Shown in pieces: positions 1 through 9,792 of a DNA stretch of 64,000 nucleotides (positions within the stretch are counted from its first letter, which is position 1; each line of letters starts with the position of its first letter). The position numbers and the translations under genes are program-made. This DNA comes from Acanthacorydalis orientalis (lineage: Eukaryota > Arthropoda > Insecta > Megaloptera > Corydalidae): the NCBI GenBank assembly GCA_034766995.1, contig CM068315.1, positions 38,767,818-38,831,817 of the forward strand, written 5' to 3'. The notes below the pieces were generated by a model. The model was not told the DNA's origin. It searched no databases and saw nothing but the letters and a program-made list of their open reading frames with translations.

Positions 1-1
1 T

Positions 2-253
2 GAGCTTCAATACGCTATACTGAAATTTATATTTTCTGTAAACAAGTTTCATAACGAAACAGATATTGTATACAATTGGTTCTTCGAGGATGGGTCTCAT
101 ATGTCTTTATGTGATTTGTATATACATTTTGATATTTCCAATTTTGATTTAGAAGCTATTGGTTTCATACATCAATTAAATAATTTTAATAAAGATATTT
201 GTTCTATCATTTATACTGATATAATATTAAAAAATCATACAACAAATATAATG
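2..253 (+). CDS. SYCP2-like gene, exon 1 of window (5' partial)
   Basis: Open from the window edge in the frame starting at base 2. It encodes 84 residues with the blocks WFFEDG and FIHQLNN and ends at ATG|GTAAGC, a good donor, phase 0. The real 5' boundary is not visible; the ATG at 101 is internal, not a start. The helical pattern and the two blocks suggest the end of the SYCP2 armadillo-like domain. Confidence 0.7.
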
Positions 254-276
254 GTAAGCGTTCATATTTTTGAATT

Positions 277-308
<32 letters not shown>

Positions 309-1583
309 GGCCGAAAAGTGTTTCACAGATTTGTTAAAAGATTCAAGGATATAAATTAAAAAAAATAAATTATTATAAATATATATTGTGTGTAAACTTG
401 AAAAATGTATAAAATATTTTGTTTTCCTTTTACAAAACAATATTATATTATTTGAATAGCTATTTGAATTTTTAGGTTTTTTTTTTGTTGTTCGCATGAG
501 TTAGGAAAAAATTTGAAAGTAATGTATTTTTTTCTACGAATTATTATAATTAATGAAAATTATTTTAGGAACGTTTACCTATCGATTTGTCGCAAACAAA
601 ACAAACAGTGTATTTTAATAAAAAAAATCATGTAATTTTTATTCCATATATAAAGAAGAGAAATGAAGATGCAGCGATGCTTTCGGAAGAGAAAAATTCA
701 ATTACAATTAGAATATCAATGATTCAGAATATTATATTTAAAAAGTAATATATTTTAACATACATTTTTATCAAATGACGATGGTTTTTAGACAGTTTCC
801 ATAGGTTTTAATGATTTTATTATTTGCATCATGATGATTTTCGTCCATTTTTAAATTCATTATTTAACATGTTATGTGTTCTTACTAATAAATGTCAGCA
901 TGTATACAAATTATACAAAGTTCCTAATTAGAAAATATTGAATAATAGATTATTGATCAATTTGATTATTATTTACACGGATTTTTGGTGGCGATGCAAT
1001 CATCGTTAAAGCGGTGTTTGATTGTGCTGTCTGTGAAGTTTTATTACAATTTTATTTAATATTCTTGCTTATAATCTAATGTTTCTACATGTTTTATATA
1101 TTCGTTATTGAAATGTTATCTTATTCATGATAAAAATGTAAGCTGTCGTGGGTAGAAAATTATTCGAATACAATTCGGGGAAAATACAATTTTTTAAAAG
1201 TATATTTTTCTGATTAAAGTAACTAATTTAGATCAGTTCAGGTCAAATTTCATTAGGCCAGGCCAACTCTGATGAAGTTTGGTCAGGTATCAAGTCTGTT
1301 TGGAAAAATGATTTGAAGGATTGTATTTTCAAAGAATTGTCTTTTGAATTACTGCTGTTCGAATTTTTATTTCTGAAGAGTTTATTTATAAACGTAAGCT
1401 CCCGGTGCCATGGAACGGCTAATATGTTCAAAATAATATTTTTTAATCTAAACTATGACTTAATATATAAAAATATAATAAAAATGATCAAAAAATATAC
1501 TTTTTTGTTTCTTTAAATTTATAAATTTGTATAAAAAATACAATGTTTTATGGAGATACATACGCATATAAATTTATATTATA

Positions 1584-1641
<58 letters not shown>

Positions 1642-2123
1642 GTGTGCAAATTAATTCGGTACCTTTTTTTTATAGAAAAGCAATGTAAAATCACGAAAAA
1701 ACGGAATATATTTCAATCCTGAAAATATCACCCATTATTTTATATAACTTTGCTTCATCTGTTGGGTAACCGACGAATTCCTTTTAGAAAAAGGTTGACT
1801 GATTTGAGTTATAATGCAGTTTTAGACTTTTTTTAATGTTTTAGGATTTTTTGCATGCTTTATGTACCGCAACACGTTTCCCCAAATCTGAACAATCATT
1901 CCCGTGGTTTTGGCAGCATTTTTTTTTGCTGTTTTTCGGATTCCGTCATATTCACTACTGTTTTGTGAGGTTATGACAACTGCTTGGCCAAGATATATAG
2001 TGTTTTTAAATAATAAGGTTGGCACTTTAAAATTCAAAAATGACAAGAAAATATTTTATTTTTAAACAGAGTTATGATTGATTGAATTTAAAGGCACCGT
2101 ATTATTTTTTACACCTAATGTAT

Positions 2124-2203
<80 letters not shown>

Positions 2204-5200
2204 TATGCATGTGCATGCATTATATAATAATGGATGTCTATTAGTGCAAGTAAAATTTAATATTTTGTTATTGTTTAAATCTATAATATTTACTCTAGAA
2301 ACATTATTTTTATAAAACTGGTCTAAATATTTACGAAATGAAATTTCAAATAATCCACTCGCTTTTTGCACTCTTCATTTTAAAAATTAGATTATAGAAA
2401 ATAAGAAAATAAATGTTATTGAAGTTGTATAAAATGTTTAAATTAAAAAAAGTTTGTTAAAATGTTGTATAAGTTACAATGTGTTTTTAGGTTAAAAATA
2501 CCGAATTTTTATCAAATTAAATCTGAAACATTAATTATAATCTTTCGATCCAGTTTCGATTTTGGATTAAATGTATATGACAGGATAACTTTATATTTGA
2601 GATTAAAAGAGCATCAAGACTTCAATGAACTTGAATTTTTTATTGAAGAAATGTTCTTTGGAAATCGTTCAGTAACTGAAGTATGTTTCGTTTATCTCAT
2701 ATTTTATTTTTGGGTTTTAAAGTTATTTATTTTTTAAATTTGCCTTTAATGCATAATTGAACTCATTTTCAATACATAATATTTTTATGATCATAAAATG
2801 GTTTATACTGGTTTCAATAATATTAATTCATTGAAATATGGAATATTGTATCGAAATTTTCGATAAGATCTAGTTTAATTTCCTGTAATTAAAAAAGACT
2901 TATTAATAAAAGGATCTACTATTAATGTCTTAAAATATTTATGATTTAATTTAAATTTATTTAATTTGTTGAATAAATTCTTTTGTTATTATTCAGGAAA
3001 TTAAAATATCTCCGTACCATTTTTTAATCTAATTTTTCATTTCTGTTCTATTCTAGGAATCGAATGTTGGTACAAATGCGTGCGTTTCCTATAGCAGTGG
3101 AGTCAAAGTGAAAAGTGTACATAAAATTTCAAATTTAGATTATATTAGTAGTGATTCTGTCAAAAATTCGGATATCTTAATGCTAGAGGTATTAGTTATT
3201 TTTGGGTTTTAAAGTTATTTATTTCTTAAATTTGCCTTTAATGCATAATTAAACTTATTTTAAATATATAATATTTTTATGATCATAAAATGGTTTATAA
3301 TGGTTTCAATAATATTAATTCATTGAAATATTGAATATTGTATCGAAATTTTCGATAAGATCTAGTTTAATTTCCAGTAATTAAAAAATACTTATTTATA
3401 AAAAGATCTACTATTAATGTCTTAAAATATTTATGATTTAATTTAAATTTATTTAATTTGTTGAATAAATTCTTTTAAGTTATTATTCTGGAAATTAAAA
3501 TATCTCCATACCATTTTTTAATCTAATTTTTCATTTCTGTTCTATTCTAGGAATCGAATGTTGGAACAAATGCGTGCGTTTCCTATAGCAGTGGAGTCAA
3601 TGTGAAAAGTGTACATAAAATTTCAAATTTAGATTATATTAGTAGTGATTCTGTCAAAAATTCGGATATCTTAGTGCTAGAGGTAATCAAATGTACATAT
3701 ATCTATACAGATGGAAGAAAATACGAATTAAATAGTTGATCTGCATTTGTAAACATTCTTAAACTTTTATAATCATTTTGAAGTTTAGTAAAAAAAATAC
3801 TTTAAACGAATTGTTACTTTTTAATATTATTGAGGAACATTTTCATTTTTTATATTATTATAACAATTCATTTTGAAAATGAAAATGTTTCATCCTTTCT
3901 TTATATGTACTTAAATACTAATATTAGTGATATTTTTCTATGATTAATAATGAATAAATTATTTATTTAAAACTAAAGAGTGAAAAACTGAATTAATTGC
4001 ATTTTTTAAGTTAAATTATTTTTCTTCTCAATTTTATAAACAAATATATCTGTACTTAGAAAAAAAACGAAAATAACGTTAAAAAAAGCTATGAAGAAAG
4101 TGATAGTGAGCCACTGCCTGATTTAATAATAGAGAGAAAAAGTACCGTTAGTAAAAAATCTTCTAGCGATTTCATACTGAATCAATTTGTAGACGATCTA
4201 TTATCTGGTAAAATAAGCGAGGAAGGAGAGAGGAACACGAAAGAAGATATGACGGTAATATAAATCAAATTTACGAAATCTTTTATTTTTATGTTGTAAT
4301 TCTTCACATATTCCAACTTGTTTGAGGACAGTTTATAATAAAAATTGTAATTCATATATATATATATATATATATATTTCAAACGTAATATGCCTGTCAA
4401 ATGGATAGTTTTTTTATTTTTCAGAAAAAGTACTCGAATGAAACCGAAAACAGTTTTAATAATATTAAAAGTGACATAAAAGTTACAACTAAATTTATAA
4501 GAAATTCAATTTTAATTTAATCTAATAATTGTAATAATTAATTTTATTTAAAATAACATAGTAAACTCTTAATAATCGGATCATCTTTAGTGTTGGCACA
4601 GAATAATCACATGCCTGCGCTCAAATGGATCTCTTGCCATCGAATTGCCTACTATTATATCAAAGTTCCTAATAAATATTTATAGAAGATTTTGATACAG
4701 AAACTTTTTGTCCCGGTCTGTCTTATATTTCGGGTATTCCAAACACTACATACGAATTAATTAGTGTTCATTGAAATAGCCACGATGAACACTAATTATT
4801 GTAATAAGACAATCAGTTATCTTATGGTTATTAACAGTTTTATTATGTTTTGAAGATTAGCATTTTTTCAGCACAGTGCAGACCTATGCGTAAAATAACC
4901 AGCAGTGAATGTGTTAATTTAAAATGTATTTCGCACCAAAGTAAGAATAAAAATTCTATTAATTTTCAGAGAAGTGAAGGTCAATTGAAATTGAAAAAAT
5001 GTACCGAGAAAGACGATTTAACATTATCAAAAAAGAATCATTTAGAAGATAGTTGTGTTTTCAAAGTACAGACAGTTGCGTTAGTCCATACAAACGGATT
5101 GAGTAGCAGGCAAGATAGAACTTTGGTAAGATAAAGCTGATTAATATATTTTGAGATATTCGATTTTTCATTTTCACATGAAACACATTTTTCAACACGT

Positions 5201-6599
5201 GATTAATTGGACACAAACACATCTTTCATTTATAATTGTTCTTCTGTGCTAAATTGTATATCAGTGTTTTTATTGTAAGCTGTGTTAATTCGTTTATTTT
5301 TACCTTTTACGTATCACTTATTATATTACTTGTAAGTGATGAATGAACACTGACTAATCGGTGTTTAAATAAAAAAATCCGTAAAATTATTTATCTCTTT
5401 TTGAATCCCCTTGATTGTAATAAGTTGTAATGTTATTAAAATATATATAAATGTTTACATAGTATCAAAAAAGGACCTGTAAACATACTAACGTTTTTCT
5501 ATTTTAATTATATCAGCAAGAACATTCTAATGAATTCGAAAATCGTATCAATGATACAAAGGGTCGTAAAAATATTAATAATGTTATTGATGGAAATATT
5601 ACAGTACAAGATAAACATAGTGAAAATGTATCTGAAGAATATTTTACAAGAACCGACCCAGTAGAGTCTGTTATTAGAAAAGAATCGGTAAAGAAAAACA
5701 TTTTTTGTTTCAAAAAACGTTTTTTAAAGTTTATATATTATTTTAGGAAAAAAAGTTTAACAAAACTGACGATAAGTTGAATGAAATTCAAAATAATAGT
5801 ACTTTTGACAACAATTCCCATGAAAATATTAGAACGCAACAAAGTGATAATCAAAATAGATCGGAAGAATGTATTGTGGGAGCTGATACTGTAAAATTGA
5901 TTAGAGACAATTCGGTAAAACATTTATGAAAATATATATATATATATATATATTTTTTGATAAATAATTAAAAAGATTTATTGGTTTTATTTTTCATATA
6001 TTTTGCAGTATAAATGCTAATATCTTTATTCCATATATTGTTTTCTCTTCTTACGTAATATTCCATCTATTTCCATTTCCCTGTACTCTTCTGATTATGA
6101 CCATTATTGCTATTTGTGTTTACATCCATTCTATTATTCCACAATGTTTTTTCCGTATCCTTTAGAATGTTAATGGTAAAAGTGAATTTAACTAAATACT
6201 GAGAATATTATTTTATTAATTTTTAGAAAAGGAAAGACCAGTCAAACACGTATAAATATATTGAGAAACAAGCCTTAACAATTTTATCAAATACAGACGT
6301 TTTAGAAAACTCTTGCATTTTTCAAGTTCAAACAGTTGCATTGATTCATACAAATGAATTGTGTAGCAAGAAGAAGAGCATTTTGGTAAGATGAAGCTAA
6401 CTAATACAATTTGAGATATTCGAATTTTCTTTTTCACTCAGTCTTGTTTTTTTATTTATTTTCCGTATTTCCTTTTATGTATATTTTATTATATTAATTG
6501 TGAGCGATAAATAGACACTGAGACTAATCTGCGTTTCAATAAAAATCTGTAAAAGTATTATCTTATTGAATCTCCTTATTTATAAAATAAGTGGCAATA

Positions 6600-6667
<68 letters not shown>

Positions 6668-9600
6668 CTACGCGATATCAAAAACATGCTTTTAAACTTA
6701 GTAATATTTTCATATCTTAATTATATTAGCAAGAAAATTCTAATGAATCAGAAAATCAATCGAATAAAAATCATATCGACGATACAAACATTCACGAAAC
6801 TAATCATAACGTCATGGATGAAAATAATACAGTTCGAGATGAACATAATCAAAGTATATCTGAAGAAAGTGTATCAAGAATCGAGACAGTTGAATCTGTT
6901 ATCGGACCAGAATTGGTAAAGTAAAAATTCTTGAAACATTTTTTTTTTAATTTTTATATAATATTTCAGAAAGAGGATAGCAAGAAAACTAAATATCAGT
7001 TGAATGAAACCCAGACCAATAATATTTTTCACAATTCCGCCGAAGAAAATATTACTACGCGAGAAAATGCTAATAAAAATAGTTCTGAAGAATGTATTGT
7101 AAGAGCTGATACCGTAACATTGATTAGAGACAATTCGGTAAAACATTTATGAATATATATACATATTTTGATAAATAATTAAAAAGATTTATTGGTTTTG
7201 TTTTTTTTTTTATATATTTGCAGTATAAATGCTAATATCTTTATTCCATATATTATTTTCTCTTCTTACATAATATTCCATCTATTTCCATTTCCCTCTA
7301 ATCTTCTAATTATGACCATAATTGCTATTTGTGTTTACATCCATTCTATTATTCCACAATGTTTTTTTTGTGTTCTTTAGAATGTTAATGGTTAAAGTGA
7401 ATTTAACTAAATACTGAGAATATTATTTTATTAATTTTTAGAAAAGAAAAGACCAGTCAGACACGTATAAATATATTGAGAAACAAGCCTTAACAATTTT
7501 ATCAAATACAGACGTTTTAGAAAATTCTTGCATTTTTCAAGTTCAAACAGTTGCATTGATTCATACAAATGAATTGTGTAGCAAGAAAAAGAGAAATTTG
7601 GTAAGATGAAGCTAACTAATACAATTTGAGATATTCGAATTTTCTTTTTCACGCAGTCTTGTTTTTTATTTATTTTCCGTATTTTCTTTTATATAATATT
7701 TTTATATCTTAATTATATCAGCAAGAAAATTCTAATGAGTCCGAAAGTCAATCGAATCAAAATCATATCGACGAAACAAACATTCAAAAAAGTAATCATA
7801 ACGTCGTGGATAAAAATAATACAGATCAAGATGAACATAATCAAAGTATATCTGAAGAAAATTTAACAAGAATTGAGACAGTTGAATCTGTTATCAGACA
7901 AGAATCGGTAAAGTAAAAATTCTTGAAACAAATTTTTTTTTTAATTTTTATATAGTATTTCAGAAAAAGGATCCCAATGAAACTAAACATCAGTTGAATG
8001 AAACACAGATCAATAATATTTTTCACAATTTCGCCGAAGAAAATATTACTACGCGAGAAAATGCTAATCAAAATAGATCGGAAGAATGTATTGTAAGTGC
8101 TGAACAGTAATATCCGTTTTTATGTTTTACACATTATCTATTAACTTATAGACAATGAAAGAAACGGTACAATCTCAAGATCATGGAGAGAAAGATATGT
8201 TGACGATTCTATCAAAAGAACCTAATTCAAAAAACAGTGATATCTATGATATTCAAACTGTCGCATTAGTTCATTCAGATGAAATGGCTAGAGCTACAAC
8301 GAAATCGTTAGAAAAGGTATATTTTTTCATGAAACAAAAGTACTACATTCCTGAATTTTTAATTTTTATAAATTATTTGTAATGAAATTAAAATATTACA
8401 TATTAAAATGAAATAATGAGTGTTAAAATATATAAAAAATTGACACTTGTTTCCATATCCGTTTTGTTTCCAGACATTTGGTTTTAATAATATTTTTACC
8501 TTTGTTTTATACTATTACTTTTTTATGTATCAACGTTGGCGTTTTCAAATTTCATACGTTGGTATGTTTATTGCATGATTTATAATAATTGTTACCTAGG
8601 TTATTTATGTACAATGCATACATAACAAGCACTTTTGTTTTAAGGATAGATTTAAATAAAGAATGTGATGTCATCTGTAAAAATAATGTGTATATTGATT
8701 TGACATACTGGTCGAAATTATATACTTCTCTCTTTGCTTCCTCTCTCTCTCTCTATATATATAGATAGATAGAGAGAAATATATATTTTAGTCAAGTTAC
8801 CTTTTCTTAAAGTCTATTTTGAAAGTGAATTTAATATTTGCATATTTCTCTATAATAACATAAATAATCATTTAAAAAATATAAATTATTTTTTAAGAGA
8901 TACTTTGAATCTCTTATGTACTTCCCCAGGGAAAGTATTATATACAATTTAAAATTTTCTTTAGTTTAGTATTTGTATATTGTTCAAAAAATTTCATTAA
9001 ATGTAGTCTGCCTTAGAAAAAAGATACAATATCAGTAATTACTATTTATTCATTAAATTTGTTTAATCAAAAAATTTTGATTGTTTATCGTAAAATTAAA
9101 TTGTTTTTCAGGAGAAAATAAACACGATTAAGAAAAATATTACAAGACGAAAAGGCAGAAAAACACCTTTAAAACAGCCGACTAATAAAAAAAATCTAAA
9201 TGTAACTAAACGTGTAAAAAATACAACTAAAAAGAAAATTGAACCCGTAAATAGAATATGTGATATTCTATGTAAAAAAACAGAATTATCGAACAGAAAA
9301 TCGTTCGGAATGGATATTAATAACATCGAAATACTGGATAATTTTGGAGTAACTAACAGTCCAAAAGATCAACAGTTATTAGATTCAACATATCTATATC
9401 GTAAACATTCAAATATAAATGATGCTGCAAACAAATTTGACGTAACTATAGACTCGTTTAGAAACGATGAAAGTCGAAAATCTAATGAACATTATGCGGT
9501 TCCCTACAGTAAATCAAAACTCATAAATTTTTCTTATATTAGATGTTCTAAATCGAAACGTGCTCTTTCAGAAAATAAAGATGTATATACTATTAAGTCT

Positions 9601-9792
9601 ACGTCGGAATCGGAAAAAGACAGTTTCGAATTGGTAAATAACAAGAAATGGACAACTGTTCAGTTGAGGATAGTTAGAAAGAGGCCAATGAATGACTTTA
9701 ATTTTATGTCAAGTACTTCTGATAGTGAAGATGGTGATCCTTTTGTAGAAAGGAAGAAATCGAAACGCTTAAGAAAAAATAATAAAAAATAA
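2..9792 (+). CDS. SYCP2-like meiotic chromosome axis protein, multi-exon gene, 5' partial
   Basis: Gene-level entry. I join about 17 exons by GT-AG sites and reading phase into more than 1,100 codons, ending at a TAA at 9790-9792. The N-terminal part (exons 1-3) has alpha-helical then beta-rich character. It contains a W-F-F-E-D block followed by F-I-H-Q-L-N-N, which I recognise as resembling the end of the armadillo-like domain of SYCP2. The next part would correspond to its PH-like (Spt16M-like) domain. SYCP2 is a lateral-element component of the synaptonemal complex that acts on meiotic chromosome axes. The middle is an acidic, Asn/Ser-rich, probably disordered array of repeated exons A, B and C. 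The C-terminus is basic. The upstream part of the gene lies outside the window. The repeat exons are seen directly; the SYCP2 identity is a moderate-confidence inference. An unrelated insect nuclear protein of the same layout is the main alternative. Confidence 0.55.
569..744 (+). CDS. SYCP2-like gene, exon 2
   Basis: Begins after TATTTTAG in phase 0 and ends in phase 2 before GTAATA. It encodes 58 residues plus two bases, starting ERLPIDLSQTK, with alternating hydrophobic residues (VYFNKKNHVIFIPYI and ITIRISMIQNIIF) typical of beta strands. It probably forms the first part of the PH-like domain. The frame reaches a stop immediately past the donor, which supports this boundary. Confidence 0.65.
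1576..1638. repeat. (TA)n microsatellite
   Basis: Nearly pure TA repeat in an intron of the SYCP2-like gene, adjoining the intronic MITE. Confidence 0.95.
1639..2117. mobile_element. Tc1/mariner-type MITE in an intron of the SYCP2-like gene
   Basis: A ~479-bp element bounded by TA. The left end TAGGTGTGCAAATTAATTCG and the inverted right end read as similar terminal repeats (AGGTGT..AAA.TAAT.CGGT.CCTTT on both). It sits in the 1.75-kb intron 745-2490. An open frame on the - strand (1822-2046) has no recognisable catalytic domain, so I call this a non-autonomous element. Left of it is a (TA)n tract, a natural TA target. Confidence 0.6.
2121..2198. repeat. (TA)n microsatellite
   Basis: Follows the right end of the intronic MITE, so the MITE sits between two TA tracts. 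Confidence 0.95.
2491..2680 (+). CDS. SYCP2-like gene, exon 3
   Basis: Begins after GTGTTTTTAG; its first base completes the codon AAG left open by exon 2. It encodes LKIPNFYQIK through GNRSVTE and ends in phase 0 before GTATGT. The central part (LIIIFRSSF, RITLYLRLKE) is strand-like and the end (FNELEFFIEEMF) is helical. This suits the last strands and C-terminal helix of a PH-like fold. Confidence 0.65.
3057..3188 (+). CDS. SYCP2-like gene, exon 4 (duplicated exon, copy 1)
   Basis: After TTCTATTCTAG, 132 bases, phase 0 at both ends. It encodes 44 residues from ESNVGTNACV to NSDILMLE, Ser/Asn-rich and probably disordered. The donor is GTATTA. Because the exon is symmetrical, one or two copies can be included without a frameshift. 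Confidence 0.75.
3551..3682 (+). CDS. SYCP2-like gene, exon 5 (duplicated exon, copy 2)
   Basis: The second copy of exon 4, with the same length and splice phase and donor GTAATC. It differs by two amino acids (VKVKS to VNVKS, LMLE to LVLE) and one silent change. Both copies keep open frames and splice sites, so neither looks dead. Confidence 0.75.
4060..4254 (+). CDS. SYCP2-like gene, exon 6
   Basis: After TGTACTTAG, 195 bases, phase 0 at both ends, donor GTAATA. It encodes 65 acidic residues including YEESDSEPLPDLIIERK and a hydrophobic patch FILNQFVDDLLSG. It is the first exon of the tail that is not a duplicate of another. The conserved-looking ESDSEPLPDLI stretch could be a linear binding motif; this is inference. 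Confidence 0.65.
4425..4519 (+). pseudogene. Decayed B-type exon (B0) of the repeat array
   Basis: A good acceptor (TTTTTCAG) opens a frame KKYSNETENSFNN that resembles the start of the B exons (QEHSNEFENRIND, QENSNESENQSN). It runs to a TAA at 4517-4519 with no strong donor. It is either a skipped, dead B module, a short alternative exon using a weak GT near 4470-4480, or an alternative terminal exon. Exon 6 and exon A1 are both phase 0, so skipping it keeps the frame. Confidence 0.4.
4758..4798. repeat. Perfect 14-bp inverted repeat
   Basis: TAATTAGTGTTCAT at 4758-4771 is followed after 13 bases by its exact reverse complement at 4785-4798. It lies in the intron before exon A1. It could be a fold-back remnant or an RNA hairpin in the intron. 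Confidence 0.7.
4970..5125 (+). CDS. SYCP2-like gene, repeat exon A1
   Basis: After AATTTTCAG, 156 bases, phase 0, donor GTAAGA. It encodes 52 residues ending in FKVQTVALVHTNGLSS plus a basic stretch. It is diverged from A2/A3 but clearly the same module. The frame is also open upstream to about 4850, and a second acceptor-like TTTTTTCAG precedes 4872, so an extended 5' boundary is possible. Confidence 0.7.
5517..5687 (+). CDS. SYCP2-like gene, repeat exon B1
   Basis: After TTATATCAG, 171 bases, phase 0, donor GTAAAG. It encodes 57 residues: a start QEHSNEFEN, a polar Asn/Asp-rich middle, then SEEYFTRTDPVESVIRKES. It is five codons shorter than B2 and B3. Confidence 0.75.
5747..5914 (+). CDS. 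SYCP2-like gene, repeat exon C1
   Basis: After TATTTTAG, 168 bases, phase 0, donor GTAAAA. It encodes 56 residues with SEECIVGADTVKLIRDNS at the end. The B1-C1 intron is only 59 bases. Confidence 0.75.
6227..6385 (+). CDS. SYCP2-like gene, repeat exon A2
   Basis: After AATTTTTAG, 159 bases, phase 0, donor GTAAGA. It encodes 53 residues, KRKDQSNTYK through CIFQVQTVALIHTN and a KKK stretch. It is nearly identical to A3. Confidence 0.8.
6605..6664. repeat. (TA)n microsatellite
   Basis: Lies in the A2-B2 intron and is absent from the matching A3-B3 intron. Confidence 0.95.
6730..6915 (+). CDS. SYCP2-like gene, repeat exon B2
   Basis: After TTATATTAG, 186 bases, phase 0, donor GTAAAG. It encodes 62 residues, QENSNESENQSN through SRIETVESVIGPEL. 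The preceding intron holds a (TA)n tract at 6605-6664. Confidence 0.8.
6970..7137 (+). CDS. SYCP2-like gene, repeat exon C2
   Basis: After TATTTCAG, 168 bases, phase 0, donor GTAAAA. It encodes 56 residues ending SEECIVRADTVTLIRDNS. The B2-C2 intron is 54 bases. Confidence 0.8.
7442..7600 (+). CDS. SYCP2-like gene, repeat exon A3
   Basis: After AATTTTTAG, 159 bases, phase 0, donor GTAAGA. It differs from A2 by only a few residues near its ends. The flanking intron upstream (7150-7441) also matches the one before A2, so the whole unit was duplicated at the DNA level. Confidence 0.8.
7722..7907 (+). CDS. SYCP2-like gene, repeat exon B3
   Basis: After TTATATCAG, 186 bases, phase 0, donor GTAAAG. 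It encodes 62 residues ending TRIETVESVIRQES. The A3-B3 intron is 121 bases against 344 for A2-B2, because the (TA)n tract and its surroundings are missing. Confidence 0.8.
7964..8092 (+). CDS. SYCP2-like gene, repeat exon C3, shortened
   Basis: After TATTTCAG, 129 bases, phase 0. The sequence follows C2 to NRSEECI, then GTAAGA of C2 has become GTAAGT, a consensus donor. The C2-like reading beyond runs into a stop (8108-8110). The exon therefore ends 13 codons early and lacks the ADTVTLIRDNS motif. Confidence 0.7.
8152..8316 (+). CDS. SYCP2-like gene, repeat exon A4 (diverged)
   Basis: After TTAACTTATAG, 165 bases, phase 0, donor GTATAT. It encodes 55 residues with the A-type features DMLTILSKEP and DIYDIQTVALVHSDEM. 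It is the most diverged A copy and the last module, so it is probably older than the A2/A3 duplication. Confidence 0.75.
9112..9792 (+). CDS. SYCP2-like gene, last exon
   Basis: After TTGTTTTTCAG, 681 bases to the TAA at 9790-9792; phase 0. It encodes 226 residues: a very basic start (TRRKGRKTPLKQ, TKKKIEP), a polar middle, then an acidic-serine block MSSTSDSEDGDPF and a basic end KKSKRLRKNNKK. The basic runs could be nuclear-localisation or DNA-contacting segments. No long heptad coiled coil, as found at the end of vertebrate SYCP2, is obvious. The ATG at 9310 is internal. AATAAA at 9923-9928 is a possible polyadenylation signal. Confidence 0.75.
   Translation, partial: EKINTIKKNITRRKGRKTPLKQPTNKKNLNVTKRVKNTTKKKIEPVNRICDILCKKTELSNRKSFGMDINNIEILDNFGVTNSPKDQQLLDSTYLYRKHSNINDAANKFDVTIDSFRNDESRKSNEHYAVPYSKSKLINFSYIRCSKSKRALSENKDVYTIKSTSESEKDSFELVNNKKWTTVQLRIVRKRPMNDFNFMSSTSDSEDGDPFVERKKSKRLRKNNKK

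Larger units (their letters stand above)
2705..3690 (+). repeat. ~493-bp tandem duplication containing one exon twice
   Basis: Copy 1 is about 2705-3196 and copy 2 about 3197-3690. Intron sequence and exon match almost base for base at an offset of 492-494, with a few substitutions and a 2-base indel. Such near identity in introns indicates a recent duplication or gene conversion. Confidence 0.9.

Noticed and set aside
2082..2315. Open frames made of YIYIYI repeats, here and in many other places
   Set aside because: They are translations of (TA)n microsatellites and carry no protein signal.
4850..4969. Separate small exon 4872-4938 before A1
   Set aside because: It would need an intron of only about 30 bases, too short to splice. 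An extended A1 exon is noted as an alternative instead.
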